Shown: one piece after another, positions 1 to 8,150 of the stretch
Layout of the letters: each line of letters opens with the position of its first letter
Numbering within the stretch: position 1 is the stretch's first letter
DNA from: Poseidonocella pacifica
GTDB taxonomy: Bacteria > Pseudomonadota > Alphaproteobacteria > Rhodobacterales > Rhodobacteraceae
Direction: 5' to 3'
NCBI RefSeq assembly: GCF_900111875.1
Contig: NZ_FOJU01000001.1
Location: 1-64,000 of the forward strand
DNA: 64,000 nucleotides
Program-made: the position numbers and the translations under genes
Notes under the pieces: model-generated
The model's database searches: none
Told to the model about the DNA's origin: nothing
Seen by the model: only the letters and a program-made list of their open reading frames with translations

Positions 1-188
1 TCCCTGGACGAAAGCCACGCGACAAACCCATCCGATACGACAAGCGCCGCTACAAACGACGTAACCGGATCGAGATCACGATCGGACGCCTGAAGGACTG
101 GCGTCGCGTCGCCACCCGCTATGACAGAAGCCCGACGGTCTTCCTCTCCGCCATCGCGCTCGCTGCAACCGTCTTGGGCTGGCTATAG
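1..188 (+). pseudogene. IS5-family transposase, C-terminal fragment (cut by window edge)
   Basis: An open frame entering from the left edge (codons from base 3) ends at TAG 186-188. It encodes the basic C-terminal tail typical of IS5/IS1031-type DDE transposases: KRRYKRRNRIEITIGRLKDW, with the motif that carries the catalytic Glu region (R-I-E-x-x-I-G-R-L-K-D-W), and then ...LAATVLGWL. The protein would cut and rejoin DNA to move its own element. Only the last 61 codons are visible, so I cannot tell whether the upstream part is intact. It lies directly against a second, decayed IS5 remnant of a different subgroup, suggesting nested or adjacent insertions. Confidence 0.75.
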
Positions 189-208
189 AACAATGAGGCT
201 GGAGCCTA

Positions 209-226
209 GGGGCGTTGTTGCGCAAC
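209..226. repeat. Probable IS5-type terminal inverted repeat
   Basis: GGGGCGTTGTTGCGCAAC has the look of IS5/IS903-group ends (GGC-TTGTTGC-AA). The first 15 bases recur as the exact reverse complement at 10819-10833, at the 3' side of the other IS5 transposase remnant. In both cases the site lies downstream of the transposase 3' end, which supports its being the right-end repeat of two related elements. Confidence 0.6.
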
Positions 227-264
227 TCCCGCCTGAGGCATGATGGCCCCTTTGCCCGTCGGCG

Positions 265-703
265 TCATGCCACTCGGACGATCTCAGCGGTGCCGAACGC
301 ATTGGAGCGGTTGATAAGGGCGATGCGGATTTGAACTCGGAGGTTTGTCGGTCCAGGTCTCGTGCGGCGATGCGCTCGCCGAAGACTTTGAGGCCGCGCA
401 TTTTCGCCTCGATCCGGCACCGCCCAGTCTAGGCCCGCCAGCTTCAGCAAGACCTTCAGCCATCCCTTTCGTTTGCCGGAGCGACAGCTTGAACAGGACC
501 TTGATGGTCAGACAGAACTGGATCGCCGCATCTGAGAGCAACGCGGGCAATAACAACGCGGGACGACCGGCTCTGCCGTCATGCGGCGCGAGCCAGGTCA
601 TGTCCTTGTTCAACCAGATCAGTAGCGATCCGCGCTTGCGAAACGACGCCGAGTAGCTGGACCAGTTCGTCGTGCGGTAGCGGGCGGGTGCAGGCTTGCT
701 CAT
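265..703 (-). pseudogene. Decayed IS5-family transposase (internal deletion, frameshifts)
   Basis: Read on the minus strand from 703, the N-terminus is recognisable (MSKPAPARYRTTNWSSY..., then DMTWLAPHDGR and AIQFCLTIKVLFKLSLRQT). It runs as far as the conserved LLKLAGLDWAVPD block. It then jumps directly to the C-terminal region (RGLKVFGERIAARDLDRQTSEF, then RIALINRSNAFGTAEIVRVA), and these pieces lie in different frames. The middle of the protein, which holds most of the DDE catalytic core, is missing. The product cannot be functional. Its downstream end carries the terminal repeat at 209-226. I see no clear left-end repeat near 703-720, where the sequence passes straight into an IS481 fragment. 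Confidence 0.8.
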
Positions 704-720
704 GCAACCCGCCTAACTAC

Positions 721-1068
721 ATGGATTCACAGTGTGAATACTTCGCAGACAGAGGTCTGCAACAATGCCTAGTGGATGCCAATGGGATCGAGCATCGTCT
801 GACCAAACCGAACCATCCTTGGACTAACGGCCAAGTCGATCCCATGAACCGCACCATCAAGGATGCGACTGTGAAACGCTACCACTACGACAGCCACGAG
901 CAGTTGCGCAGCCAGCTTATCGACTTCCTGGATGCCTACGACTTTGCCAGCAGATTGAAGACGCTCAGCGGGCCCGCGCCTTACGAATACATCTGCAAAA
1001 TCTGGACATCAGAACCAGATCGATTCATCCCAAATCCGATCCACCAGATGCCGGGACTTAACACCTAA
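721..1068 (+). pseudogene. IS481-family transposase, C-terminal fragment
   Basis: This is the 3' third of an IS481-type transposase (integrase core, rve domain). Diagnostic stretches are GIEHRLTKPNHPWTNGQ, MNRTIKDATVKRYHYDSHEQ and PYEYICKIWTSEPDRF, ending MPGLNT. The N-terminal helix-turn-helix and the first catalytic Asp residues are absent. In addition the usual GQVERMNRT segment reads GQVDPMNRT (838-843), so the catalytic Glu is changed as well. It is therefore a dead fragment, abutting the IS5 remnant upstream. The open frame extends back to 688, but homology to the family starts at about 730. Confidence 0.8.
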
Positions 1069-1162
1069 AAGACGCTGACCCCGCTCCGAGGGAAGAGTGT
1101 TCTCGGATCCATAGTCGGATCGCCGAGACTGATCTCGCCGGCGACATTGGAGGCATGCCCGA

Positions 1163-3199
1163 TCAGAACACCTTGCACAGGCGCAGCGCGTCATAGATCG
1201 CGGCATGGGTGTTGCGGGCCGCGACCGCGTCGCCGATCCGGAACAGCTGGTAGTCGCCGCCGGGGTTGCGAACCACGCTCTGTTGCCGTCCCTCGACAAG
1301 GGCTTCGTAGTCGACTTCACCGAGGTTTGTTGACCGATCACGGAGCTCGAAGTAAATGTCGTCGAGCGGTCGGGTCGCGTGGTTGACGACCACTTGGTCG
1401 ACCCGGCGCTCTTGCGTTACACCGCCGTAATCGCTGCCGAGTGTGGCTAGCAATGCGTTGCCTTCTCGGCGTACGGAATCAAGCTTCCAGGTCACGGTAA
1501 ATCTCACGTCGTGCTTTTGAAGTGCGCGCATTGATGGGGTCAGTGACATCGCCATGACTTCCGGGGCCACGGCCCGATCACGGGTCACGATCTCGACCTG
1601 GCCTCCGGCGCCGGCGATCTTCTCAGCTGCTTGGAGCCCTGCGTAGTCACCTGCGTCGTCGTAGATGAGGACATTCGCGGCCGGCGCGACATCGCCCGAG
1701 AGAATATCCCAAGCGGAGACGACAAGCGGATTGCCGTCGTCCAGCACCTCGGTGTGCGGCAGCCCACCGGTGGCGATAACGACGATGTCCGGGGTCTCGG
1801 CGCGTACGGTCTCCTCGTCGGCAAAACTGTTGAACCGGAAGGTGACGCCCATGCGCGTGCATTCCTCAAACCGCCACTGAATGAGCTGGATCATCTCGGA
1901 GCGCCGCGGCGTCAGCGCCGTCAGTCGCACCTGACCGCCGGGATCGTTCGCCGCCTCGTGGACGATGACCTCGTGACCGCGCTCTGCGCAGACGCGCGCG
2001 GCCTCAAGCCCGGCAGGTCCGGCGCCGACGATCACCACCCGTCGGGGCGCGTCGGTCTGCGGCACCACATGCGGCTGTTCAAGCTCTCGCCCGGTTGCGG
2101 GGTTGTGCAGGCAGAGCGCCATGCCCCCTTGGTAGATGCGATCGAGGCAGTAGTTCGCGCCGACACAAGGGCGAATACGGTCCTCCTCGCCGCGCAGGAT
2201 CTTTGCCACGATATGCGGATCGGCCATATGCGCGCGGGTCATACCTACCATATCGAGCTTACCGCTGGAGATTGCATATCGCGCCGTGGCCACATCCTGA
2301 ATCTTGGCAGCGTGAAAGGTTGGGAACCGGGTGGCTTCCCGGATCTCACCTGCGAAGTCGAGGTGCGGGTTGGACCTCATCCCCTGCACCGGGATCACGT
2401 CGGTCAGGCCTGCATCCGTGTCGATGTGGCCGCGGATCACGTTCAGAAAATCGACGAGCCCGCTCGCCTTCAGGCGCTGCGAGATGTCGATGCCTTCGTC
2501 CTTCGTGATGCCGCCGGGTATGTCCTCGTCGGCGACGTAGCGGATGCCGACAATGAAATCCTTGCCCACCCGATCCCGGATCGCGCGCAGCACCTTCATT
2601 GAGACCCGCATCCGGTTCTCGAGGTTGCCGCCGTAGTCTCCTTCCATCTCGTTGGTAGCGGGTGACCAGAACTGATCGAGCAGATGACCGTAGGCCTGAA
2701 GCTCGATCCCGTCGAGGCCGGCTGCCTGCATTCGCTCTGCGGCATCAGCGTAGTTCTCAACGATGCGGGCGATGTCCCATTCTTCGGCCTTTTTTGGAAA
2801 GGCGCGATGCGCTGCCTCGCGCTCATGGCCAGCGGAAACCGCGGGCAGCCAGTCCGCCTTGTCCCATCGGGTCCGCCGCCCAAGATGCGTTAGCTGGATC
2901 ATCACCGCACAGTCGTGGTCGTGGCCGTCGTCGGCGATCTTTTTCATCCAGCCCACGACCTCGTCCTTCCAGGCGAGGATGTTGTTGAAGACCGGAGGGC
3001 TGTCGCGCGCGACCGAGGCAGATCCAGCGGTCATGTTCAATGCTACGCCCGCGCGGGCACGCTCCAGGTGGTAGGCGCGGTAGCGCTCCTTCGGCATCCC
3101 TTCCTCGGGATAGGCAGGTTCGTGGCTGGTGATCATCATCCGGTTCTTCAACCGCAGGTGTTTCAACTCATAGGGTTGCAGCAGGGGATCGTCCGGCAT
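1163..3199 (-). CDS. Old-yellow-enzyme/FAD oxidoreductase, N-methylproline demethylase-like
   Basis: A 678-residue two-domain flavoenzyme. Residues ~1-340 form an Old Yellow Enzyme TIM barrel binding FMN (LKNRMMITSHEP, MIQLTHLGRR, EGDYGGNLENRMR, GMTRAHMADPHIV). Residues ~345-365 carry a Cys cluster (RPCVGANYCLD...ALC), and from ~385 there is an FAD/NAD(P) Rossmann domain (VVIVGAGPAGLEAAR). The layout matches the 2,4-dienoyl-CoA reductase/dimethylamine dehydrogenase superfamily. From memory, the sequence is closest to the N-methylproline demethylases (StcD/HpbB type) of proline-betaine catabolism, but no other stachydrine gene lies nearby, so the substrate is inferred. I chose the ATG at 3199 (MPDDPLLQPY) over the one seven codons upstream because the family starts there. 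It is divergent from a TetR regulator. Confidence 0.8.
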   Translation of the reverse strand: MPDDPLLQPYELKHLRLKNRMMITSHEPAYPEEGMPKERYRAYHLERARAGVALNMTAGSASVARDSPPVFNNILAWKDEVVGWMKKIADDGHDHDCAVMIQLTHLGRRTRWDKADWLPAVSAGHEREAAHRAFPKKAEEWDIARIVENYADAAERMQAAGLDGIELQAYGHLLDQFWSPATNEMEGDYGGNLENRMRVSMKVLRAIRDRVGKDFIVGIRYVADEDIPGGITKDEGIDISQRLKASGLVDFLNVIRGHIDTDAGLTDVIPVQGMRSNPHLDFAGEIREATRFPTFHAAKIQDVATARYAISSGKLDMVGMTRAHMADPHIVAKILRGEEDRIRPCVGANYCLDRIYQGGMALCLHNPATGRELEQPHVVPQTDAPRRVVIVGAGPAGLEAARVCAERGHEVIVHEAANDPGGQVRLTALTPRRSEMIQLIQWRFEECTRMGVTFRFNSFADEETVRAETPDIVVIATGGLPHTEVLDDGNPLVVSAWDILSGDVAPAANVLIYDDAGDYAGLQAAEKIAGAGGQVEIVTRDRAVAPEVMAMSLTPSMRALQKHDVRFTVTWKLDSVRREGNALLATLGSDYGGVTQERRVDQVVVNHATRPLDDIYFELRDRSTNLGEVDYEALVEGRQQSVVRNPGGDYQLFRIGDAVAARNTHAAIYDALRLCKVF

Positions 3200-3245
3200 T
3201 GGTCTCGGCCTCCATGGCATCTGTCGCCACGCTCGGCAAAATGTT

Positions 3246-3275
3246 CACTTATGTCAATAAAAAGATCACTCATGT
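3246..3275. promoter_or_regulatory. Direct repeat, candidate TetR operator, in divergent promoter
   Basis: Two copies of CACTyATGT (CACTTATGT at 3246-3254, CACTCATGT at 3267-3275) are spaced 21 bp apart, two helical turns, in the gap between the flavin oxidoreductase and the tetR-like gene. A TATAAT hexamer (3275-3280, plus strand) abuts the second copy and could be the -10 of the regulator. Its -35 is poor. The arrangement suits cooperative binding by the adjacent regulator, which would control both genes. This is inference from position. Confidence 0.4.
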
Positions 3276-3308
3276 ATAATCTCATTGTGACACGTCGCCC
3301 GCGGCACT

Positions 3309-3989
3309 ATGGTTGGTTTTATGGGCAAGACACAGAACATCGAACTGGAGAGGTCTTCGGGCTGGCGCGGCTCGCGCGAGCTTTGGCTCCTCGCCGCGAA
3401 ACAGGCATTCCTTGAGACCGGGCTCGAGGCCGTGAAGATCCAGCCACTCGCCTCACGCCTGAACATCTCGCGCACCAGCTTTTACTGGTTTTTCAAGGAC
3501 CGGAATGCGCTGCTCGATGCCTTGCTCGAAGAGTGGGACGAGAAGAATACCGGGGCCTTCCTTTTGGCGTGCGAGGCCTATGCTGACACGATCGCTGAAG
3601 CCGTCCTGAATCTCATCGCGGTGTTTCACGACGAGGATATTTTTGAGCCGCAGCTAGATTTCGCAGTTCGGGGATGGGCGCACCAGTCGGACAAGGTCAT
3701 GGCGCGGGTGAACGCGGCGGATGAGCGACGGTTGTCGGCGATCCAAGCGCTGTTCCAACGATTTGGATTTCCGTCTGAGGAGGCGGATGTCCGGGCGCGT
3801 ACCGTCTATCTCGTGCAGATCGGCTATATTTCCATGCAGGTGCGTGAGGACAAGCCGACGCGAATGGCGCGGGTGCCCGCCTATGTGAAAACATATTGCG
3901 GTGCTGTACCGAGCGCGAATGAACTCGCCCGTTTCAATGCGCGCGTGGGGTTCAATCCCCATAGTCCCCCGGCAACAGATCCTACCTAA
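3309..3989 (+). CDS. TetR/AcrR-family transcriptional regulator
   Basis: A 226-residue TetR-type repressor. The N-terminal helix-turn-helix lies at about residues 25-70 (LLAAKQAFLETGLEAVKIQPLA, then LNISRTSFYWFFKDRNALLDAL). The C-terminal ligand-binding half is helical and not assignable to a ligand. It is divergently transcribed from the N-methylproline-demethylase-like flavoenzyme across a ~110-bp gap containing spaced direct repeats, so that gene is its likely target. ATG 3309 (MVGFMGK) was taken as the start; the ATG at 3321 is equally possible. An aromatic-rich recognition helix (TSFYWFF) is typical of a subset of alphaproteobacterial TetR proteins. Confidence 0.85.
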   Translation: MVGFMGKTQNIELERSSGWRGSRELWLLAAKQAFLETGLEAVKIQPLASRLNISRTSFYWFFKDRNALLDALLEEWDEKNTGAFLLACEAYADTIAEAVLNLIAVFHDEDIFEPQLDFAVRGWAHQSDKVMARVNAADERRLSAIQALFQRFGFPSEEADVRARTVYLVQIGYISMQVREDKPTRMARVPAYVKTYCGAVPSANELARFNARVGFNPHSPPATDPT

Positions 3990-4158
3990 TAAGCCTTGCG
4001 CGATGCATGGTTGACGAGTTCATCTCGATGATCGTCGCACGAACACGGCACTGATGGATGGAGCCGCGTCCGGCGTGACGCTGCTCAAGCATTTCTGCGG
4101 GGCGCCCTATCGAACGATCTTGCACAAGCCGTGCGACTCTGCGGCACTGGATGCGCTC

Positions 4159-4626
4159 TCAAGCAGCGTCGTAGCTCGCGAAAATCTCTGTGCTGCCGTC
4201 TTTCCGTATCAGGAAAACGTCGTAGGCATCGCGCTCATCTTCGGGGCCCATGCCGGGCGACCCGTAAGGCATGCCCGGCACGGCGAGGCCGACGGCGTCG
4301 GGGCGGTCGGAGACAAGCCTTCGGATATCGGCCGGGGGCACGTGCCCTTCGATCATGTAGCCCTCGATCTCGCCGGTATGGCAGGAGGTCATATTCTGAG
4401 GGATGCCGTTCTCGAGCTTGTGCCGCATCAGGAGGGCGCCGAAGCTGGGCTCGGTGGTGACTGCGAAGCCGTCCTCACGCAGGATTTCGATCCAGGCCGT
4501 GCAGCACCCGCAATTCGGATCCTTTAAGACGTGGATCGCGGGCCTGCCTTGGGCCGTTCCCATGGCGGGAACGGAGGCGGCGAAGCTTGCGGTGACGGCC
4601 ATCATGGCGCGGCGGGTGAGGGTCAT
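4159..4626 (-). CDS. DUF411 periplasmic metal-binding protein
   Basis: A 155-residue secreted protein of the DUF411 family, found with copper/zinc resistance genes. Residues 1-25 form a signal peptide with a twin-arginine-like start (MTLTRRAMMAVTASFAASVP...A). The mature part has the family hallmarks: VLKDPNCGCCTAWIEIL (C-x-C-C near residue 40), LLMRHKLENGIPQNMTSCHTGEIEGY (Cys and His), EGHVPPADI, and GLAVPGMPYGSPGM. The Cys/His/Met content suits soft-metal binding in the periplasm. It lies 12 bp downstream of the P-type ATPase and is surely co-transcribed with it from the MerR-controlled promoter at 6959-6989. Its exact role is not established for the family. Confidence 0.88.
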   Translation of the reverse strand: MTLTRRAMMAVTASFAASVPAMGTAQGRPAIHVLKDPNCGCCTAWIEILREDGFAVTTEPSFGALLMRHKLENGIPQNMTSCHTGEIEGYMIEGHVPPADIRRLVSDRPDAVGLAVPGMPYGSPGMGPEDERDAYDVFLIRKDGSTEIFASYDAA

Positions 4627-4638
4627 GGATGTTTCCTT

Positions 4639-6924
4639 TCAGATCGTCGCGGATATGTCTTGGGGGCGCGCATTCTCGGTGCCGCGGCGAACTTGCCCCG
4701 TTGTCGTGGATGCCCCGGAGGGCCGGAAGAGTAGCAAGCGCAGGGCGTTTATGGTCACCAACACCGTCGCGCCGGTATCGGCAAGGATCGCGATCCAGAG
4801 GCCGGTAATCCCGAGCACAGTGGTCACGAGGAAGGCGGCCTTCAGCCCGAGCGCGATCGCGATGTTCTGACGGATGTTTCCCATTGTTGCACGGGCCAAG
4901 CGGATTGTGCCCGGGACATCCGTTACGCGGTTGCGCAGAATAGCTGCATCGGCGGTCTCCAGCGCAACATCGGTGCCCGAGCCCATGGCGACGCCGACAT
5001 GCGCAGCGGCCAGCGCGGGCGCATCGTTGATCCCGTCACCGATCATCATAACCCTTGCCCCTGAGGTTAGCTCACGAATGGCCGTGACCTTGTCCTCGGG
5101 CATGAGCTCGGACCGATACTCGATCCCGAGGTCGTCCGCGATGGCTTTTGCGGTCCGGCGATTGTCTCCGGTCAGCATGACCGAGGAGATGCCAAGATTG
5201 CGCAGTTGCGCGACCGCGTCCGCCGCGTCGGCCCGAGGCTCATCCCTAAGCGCGATGAGGCCTTGGGGCACGTCATTGCGCAGCACGATAACCACCGTCT
5301 TGCCATCGGCTTCCAGCGCCTCAACTCGGTCTCGTAAGTCGTCTGTGAACGCACCACGCTCCTCCGCCAGCCGCGGTGACCCCACGCTGACAGTTGCGCC
5401 GTCAATGGAGGCTTCCGCGCCCTTGCCGGGCAGCGCGCGGCCGCCAGTGGTCGCGGCCGCATTGGCGCCCCGCCGTTCTGCTTCCGCGCAGATCGCCTGA
5501 CCTAGCGGATGGTTCGCGCCGCTCTCTACGCCTGCTGCGAGGGCGAGCAAATCGTCTTCGCCTCCGGTCAGCACAGAGATTTCGGTCACTCGGGGGCTGC
5601 CGTGGGTGAGCGTGCCGGTCTTGTCGAAGGCGACATGGGTCGTGCGGGCCGCCGCCTCGATCACCGCGCCGCCCTTCATGAGGAGGCCATTGCGCGCCCC
5701 GGTAGAGAGCGCCGAGGTGATTGACGCCGGGACTGAGATCACCAGCGCGCATGGGCAGCCGATCAGCAGCAACGCCAATGCGCGGTAGACCCACTCCCCC
5801 CAAGCCAGGCCGAAGGCCAGTGGGGGGACGACCGCAACCAAGACTGCGGTGCCGACAACGGCCGGCATGTAGATCCGGCTGAACCGGTCGATGAAGCGTT
5901 CGGTCGGCGCACGCGCGCTTTCGGCCTCTTCCACGAGGCGAACGATCCGCGCGATGGTGTTATCCTCGGCCGCTTTTGTAACCCGCACGCGCAGCAGCGC
6001 CTCCGCGTTGATGGACCCGGCGAAGACCTCCGCGCCTGGCTCCTTTAAACTGGGGATGCTCTCACCCGTCACCGGGCTCTCGTCGACGCCTGACGTTCCG
6101 TCGATCACCTTACCGTCGCAGGGCACACGGTCACCGGGGCGGACCTGCACGACCTGACCCACATGGAGATCCTCCGCCGAGACCTCCCGCGTCGTTCCGC
6201 CGGCTTCAAGCCGCGCGGTCTTCGGCACGAGCTTCGAGAGGGCGCGGATACTGTCGCGTGCCTTGCCAGCTGAGACGCCCTCGAGCAACTCGCCCACGGC
6301 GAAGAGAAAAACGACGAGCGCAGCCTCTTCCGGCTCACCGATCAACAACGCACCGCCAGCGGCGATCGTCATCAGCATCTCGATGGTAAAGGGCATGCCG
6401 GCCCGCGTCATCGCGAAGGCACGTTGCGCCACCGGCACGATCCCGATCAAGGTTGCGAGGACAAAGGCCCAATGGGCGATCTCGGGCGGGAGGACTAGGC
6501 GCGACGCCCAAGCCGCCGCAAGCAATGCGCCGGTGCCAAACACAAGGCGGCCCTTGGGGGTTTTCATCCAAGAGGTTGGTGTATCCTCCGCAAGGCCGTC
6601 GCCTTGAGGTTCTATTTTGGCCTCCCAAGGCTCCGCCACATCTGGAAATGCCCCGCTTGGCAGGACGAATCCGCCTTGCGGTTTCTCCGGGCGCGCGCCC
6701 TTAGGGGCGATGCCAAAGCCGACTCCGCGCACGGCTTTCTCGATCTTCTCTGGAGTGGTCTCTGTCTCATCGAGTGTCACCCGCAGTCGCTCCGCCATGA
6801 GCGCGACATCGACATTCCGGACGCCGGGCAAGCGTTCGATCGCGCCCCGTACTTTCGCGGCGCAGGAGCCGCAATCCATGCCCGTCACCCGCCACTCGCG
6901 TTGTCCTGCGCTCCCGTCGGCCAT
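4639..6924 (-). CDS. Heavy-metal translocating P-type ATPase (Zn/Cd/Pb type, ZntA-like)
   Basis: A 761-residue P1B-type ATPase that exports soft divalent metals from the cytoplasm using ATP. An N-terminal heavy-metal-associated domain carries GMDCGSC (C18, C21). The actuator domain has the TGES loop (residues 286-289), the transport site is CPC at 390-392 in a membrane helix, and phosphorylation occurs at D434 in DKTGTLT. The hinge GDGINDAPALA is present near residue 665. The CPC motif plus a MerR regulator with a ZntR/CadR-like operator point to Zn/Cd/Pb rather than Cu, but the substrate is inferred. It is followed by the DUF411 gene in one operon. The promoter upstream has a 19-bp spacer. 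Confidence 0.93.
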   Translation of the reverse strand: MADGSAGQREWRVTGMDCGSCAAKVRGAIERLPGVRNVDVALMAERLRVTLDETETTPEKIEKAVRGVGFGIAPKGARPEKPQGGFVLPSGAFPDVAEPWEAKIEPQGDGLAEDTPTSWMKTPKGRLVFGTGALLAAAWASRLVLPPEIAHWAFVLATLIGIVPVAQRAFAMTRAGMPFTIEMLMTIAAGGALLIGEPEEAALVVFLFAVGELLEGVSAGKARDSIRALSKLVPKTARLEAGGTTREVSAEDLHVGQVVQVRPGDRVPCDGKVIDGTSGVDESPVTGESIPSLKEPGAEVFAGSINAEALLRVRVTKAAEDNTIARIVRLVEEAESARAPTERFIDRFSRIYMPAVVGTAVLVAVVPPLAFGLAWGEWVYRALALLLIGCPCALVISVPASITSALSTGARNGLLMKGGAVIEAAARTTHVAFDKTGTLTHGSPRVTEISVLTGGEDDLLALAAGVESGANHPLGQAICAEAERRGANAAATTGGRALPGKGAEASIDGATVSVGSPRLAEERGAFTDDLRDRVEALEADGKTVVIVLRNDVPQGLIALRDEPRADAADAVAQLRNLGISSVMLTGDNRRTAKAIADDLGIEYRSELMPEDKVTAIRELTSGARVMMIGDGINDAPALAAAHVGVAMGSGTDVALETADAAILRNRVTDVPGTIRLARATMGNIRQNIAIALGLKAAFLVTTVLGITGLWIAILADTGATVLVTINALRLLLFRPSGASTTTGQVRRGTENARPQDISATI

Positions 6925-6958
6925 GTCGGCCCTCCGTTGTGATTCTCAATCGACTCTC

Positions 6959-6989
6959 GATATACGATCTACAGCCGCTGTAGGTTCAA
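6959..6989 (-). promoter_or_regulatory. MerR-type promoter/operator of the P-type ATPase
   Basis: On the minus strand, TTGAAC (-35, 6989-6984) and TATATC (-10, 6964-6959) are separated by exactly 19 bp. This overlong spacer is the hallmark of promoters that MerR-family activators untwist. Inside it lies the perfect dyad CTACAGCCGCTGTAG (6969-6983 on the plus strand), as in CadR/PbrR-like operators. It fires toward the ATPase-DUF411 operon and lies about 85 bp upstream of the merR-like start. Confidence 0.85.
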
Positions 6990-7072
6990 GGCCCGCAGAC
7001 AGGTTTTCCGTAATACCGTCCCAAGGCAGGGGCCATGCGATCACACAATCGAAGACCTCGGAGGAGACGACA

Positions 7073-7501
7073 ATGCTTTCCATCGGCACATTGGCCAAGC
7101 GGACCGGCACCAAGGTGCAGACCGTCCGCTACTACGAACAGATCGGCTTGATGCCCGAACCGGGCCGGACCGAAGGTGGGCAACGCCGCTATGGAGATGT
7201 GGAACTCGACCGCCTCGCGTTTATACGCCACTCGCGGCAGCTCGGCTTCTCGCTGGAGGCGATCCGGGAGTTGTTGGACCTCTCCGACAGCCCGGAACGG
7301 TCCTGCGCACAAGTCGACGCGATCGCCCGAAGACAGCTCCGCGAGGTTGAGGCGCGCCTCGCCCGGCTCGAAGCACTCCGGACTGAACTGCAACGGATGA
7401 TTGGCGAGTGCAAAGCCGACCGGGTCGCAGATTGTCGTATCCTTGAAGTGCTGCGCGACCACGAGGAGTGCCTCGCCGATCACGATCGGCCCGTCGCGTG
7501 A
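7073..7501 (+). CDS. MerR-family metal-responsive regulator (CadR/PbrR/ZntR-like)
   Basis: A 142-residue MerR activator. The winged helix-turn-helix lies at residues 1-70 (LSIGTLAKRTGTKVQTVRYYEQIGLMPEPGRTEGGQRRYG), followed by the long dimerisation helix. The metal-loop region has Cys in ERSCAQVDAI (~C81), ...MIGECKADRVADCRILEVL (~C113, ~C119) and HEECLADH (~C130). This Cys pattern fits Cd/Zn/Pb sensing. It is divergent from the heavy-metal ATPase and controls the 19-bp-spacer promoter between them. ATG 7073 follows GGAGGAGAC (ribosome binding site at ~7060-7068). An in-frame upstream extension exists but lacks family similarity. Confidence 0.92.
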   Translation: MLSIGTLAKRTGTKVQTVRYYEQIGLMPEPGRTEGGQRRYGDVELDRLAFIRHSRQLGFSLEAIRELLDLSDSPERSCAQVDAIARRQLREVEARLARLEALRTELQRMIGECKADRVADCRILEVLRDHEECLADHDRPVA

Positions 7502-7619
7502 TACCGGCGGTGCTCGTCTAATCGATTGCGGCGCTTCTTGAGGCCCCCGGCCGCTGCTTCGCCAAGGGCAATGTGCGCACCGGGACATGCCGCGTTTCAG
7601 TTGCTCTCGACCTACACCT

Positions 7620-8048
7620 TCAGGCCATCTCTTCGCGTTGTTGCGGCGGAAACAGGGTATCGTAGCCCCAAGTGAAAACGAAGGCGTAGATCATATAAAA
7701 GATCGCGAAGGAGAGCTCCATCATCAGCACGGTGAGCAGCGATGCATCGAGCCACCACGCGAAGATCGGGAGGAGGAAGACAATCAGTGTCACCTCGAAC
7801 AGCACCGCATGGACGATCCGGAGCGGCAGCGTCTTTCTGGTATTGCCCCGGCGCCAGTTCAGGATGTGGTCGAACACCAGATTGAAGACGTAGTTCCAAG
7901 TGGTCGCCGCCGTGGCGCCAAGCACGATCAGCACACTCATGTCTTCCATGGGGTGTTTGAACACCCAGGCAAAGAGCGGTGTGACGATGAGAATGCCGAT
8001 GAGCTCAAAGCTCACGGCTTGACGAATACGGTCGACGGTGCTGCGCAT
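7620..8048 (-). CDS. PACE-family efflux transporter (tandem BTP domains)
   Basis: A 142-residue inner-membrane protein with four predicted membrane helices arranged as two repeats of the bacterial transmembrane pair domain. Family marks are RIRQAVSFELIGILIVTPL, TWNYVFNLVFDHIL, RIVHAVLFEVTLIVFLLPIFAW and FAIFYMIYAFVFTWGYDTLFP. The length equals that of AceI, the founding chlorhexidine exporter of the proteobacterial antimicrobial compound efflux family. Such proteins export biocides by proton coupling, and the natural substrate is often a polyamine. No dedicated LysR regulator flanks it, as is often seen for this family. Downstream it converges with the MerR gene. Confidence 0.9.
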   Translation of the reverse strand: MRSTVDRIRQAVSFELIGILIVTPLFAWVFKHPMEDMSVLIVLGATAATTWNYVFNLVFDHILNWRRGNTRKTLPLRIVHAVLFEVTLIVFLLPIFAWWLDASLLTVLMMELSFAIFYMIYAFVFTWGYDTLFPPQQREEMA

Positions 8049-8150
8049 AAAATGGCTCCGAATGGTTTTCGGGCCGTCCCGCGTGCTGACCGTGAGGTCG
8101 GGCGAGGCCGCCCCCGCTTGTCCCTATGGTGTGTTCCGCGCGCGGGTTTT

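Noticed and set aside
1631-2602. 324-codon plus-strand frame inside the flavin oxidoreductase gene
   Set aside because: Antisense to a gene with clear OYE and FAD motifs. Its translation is Arg/His-rich with no family resemblance.
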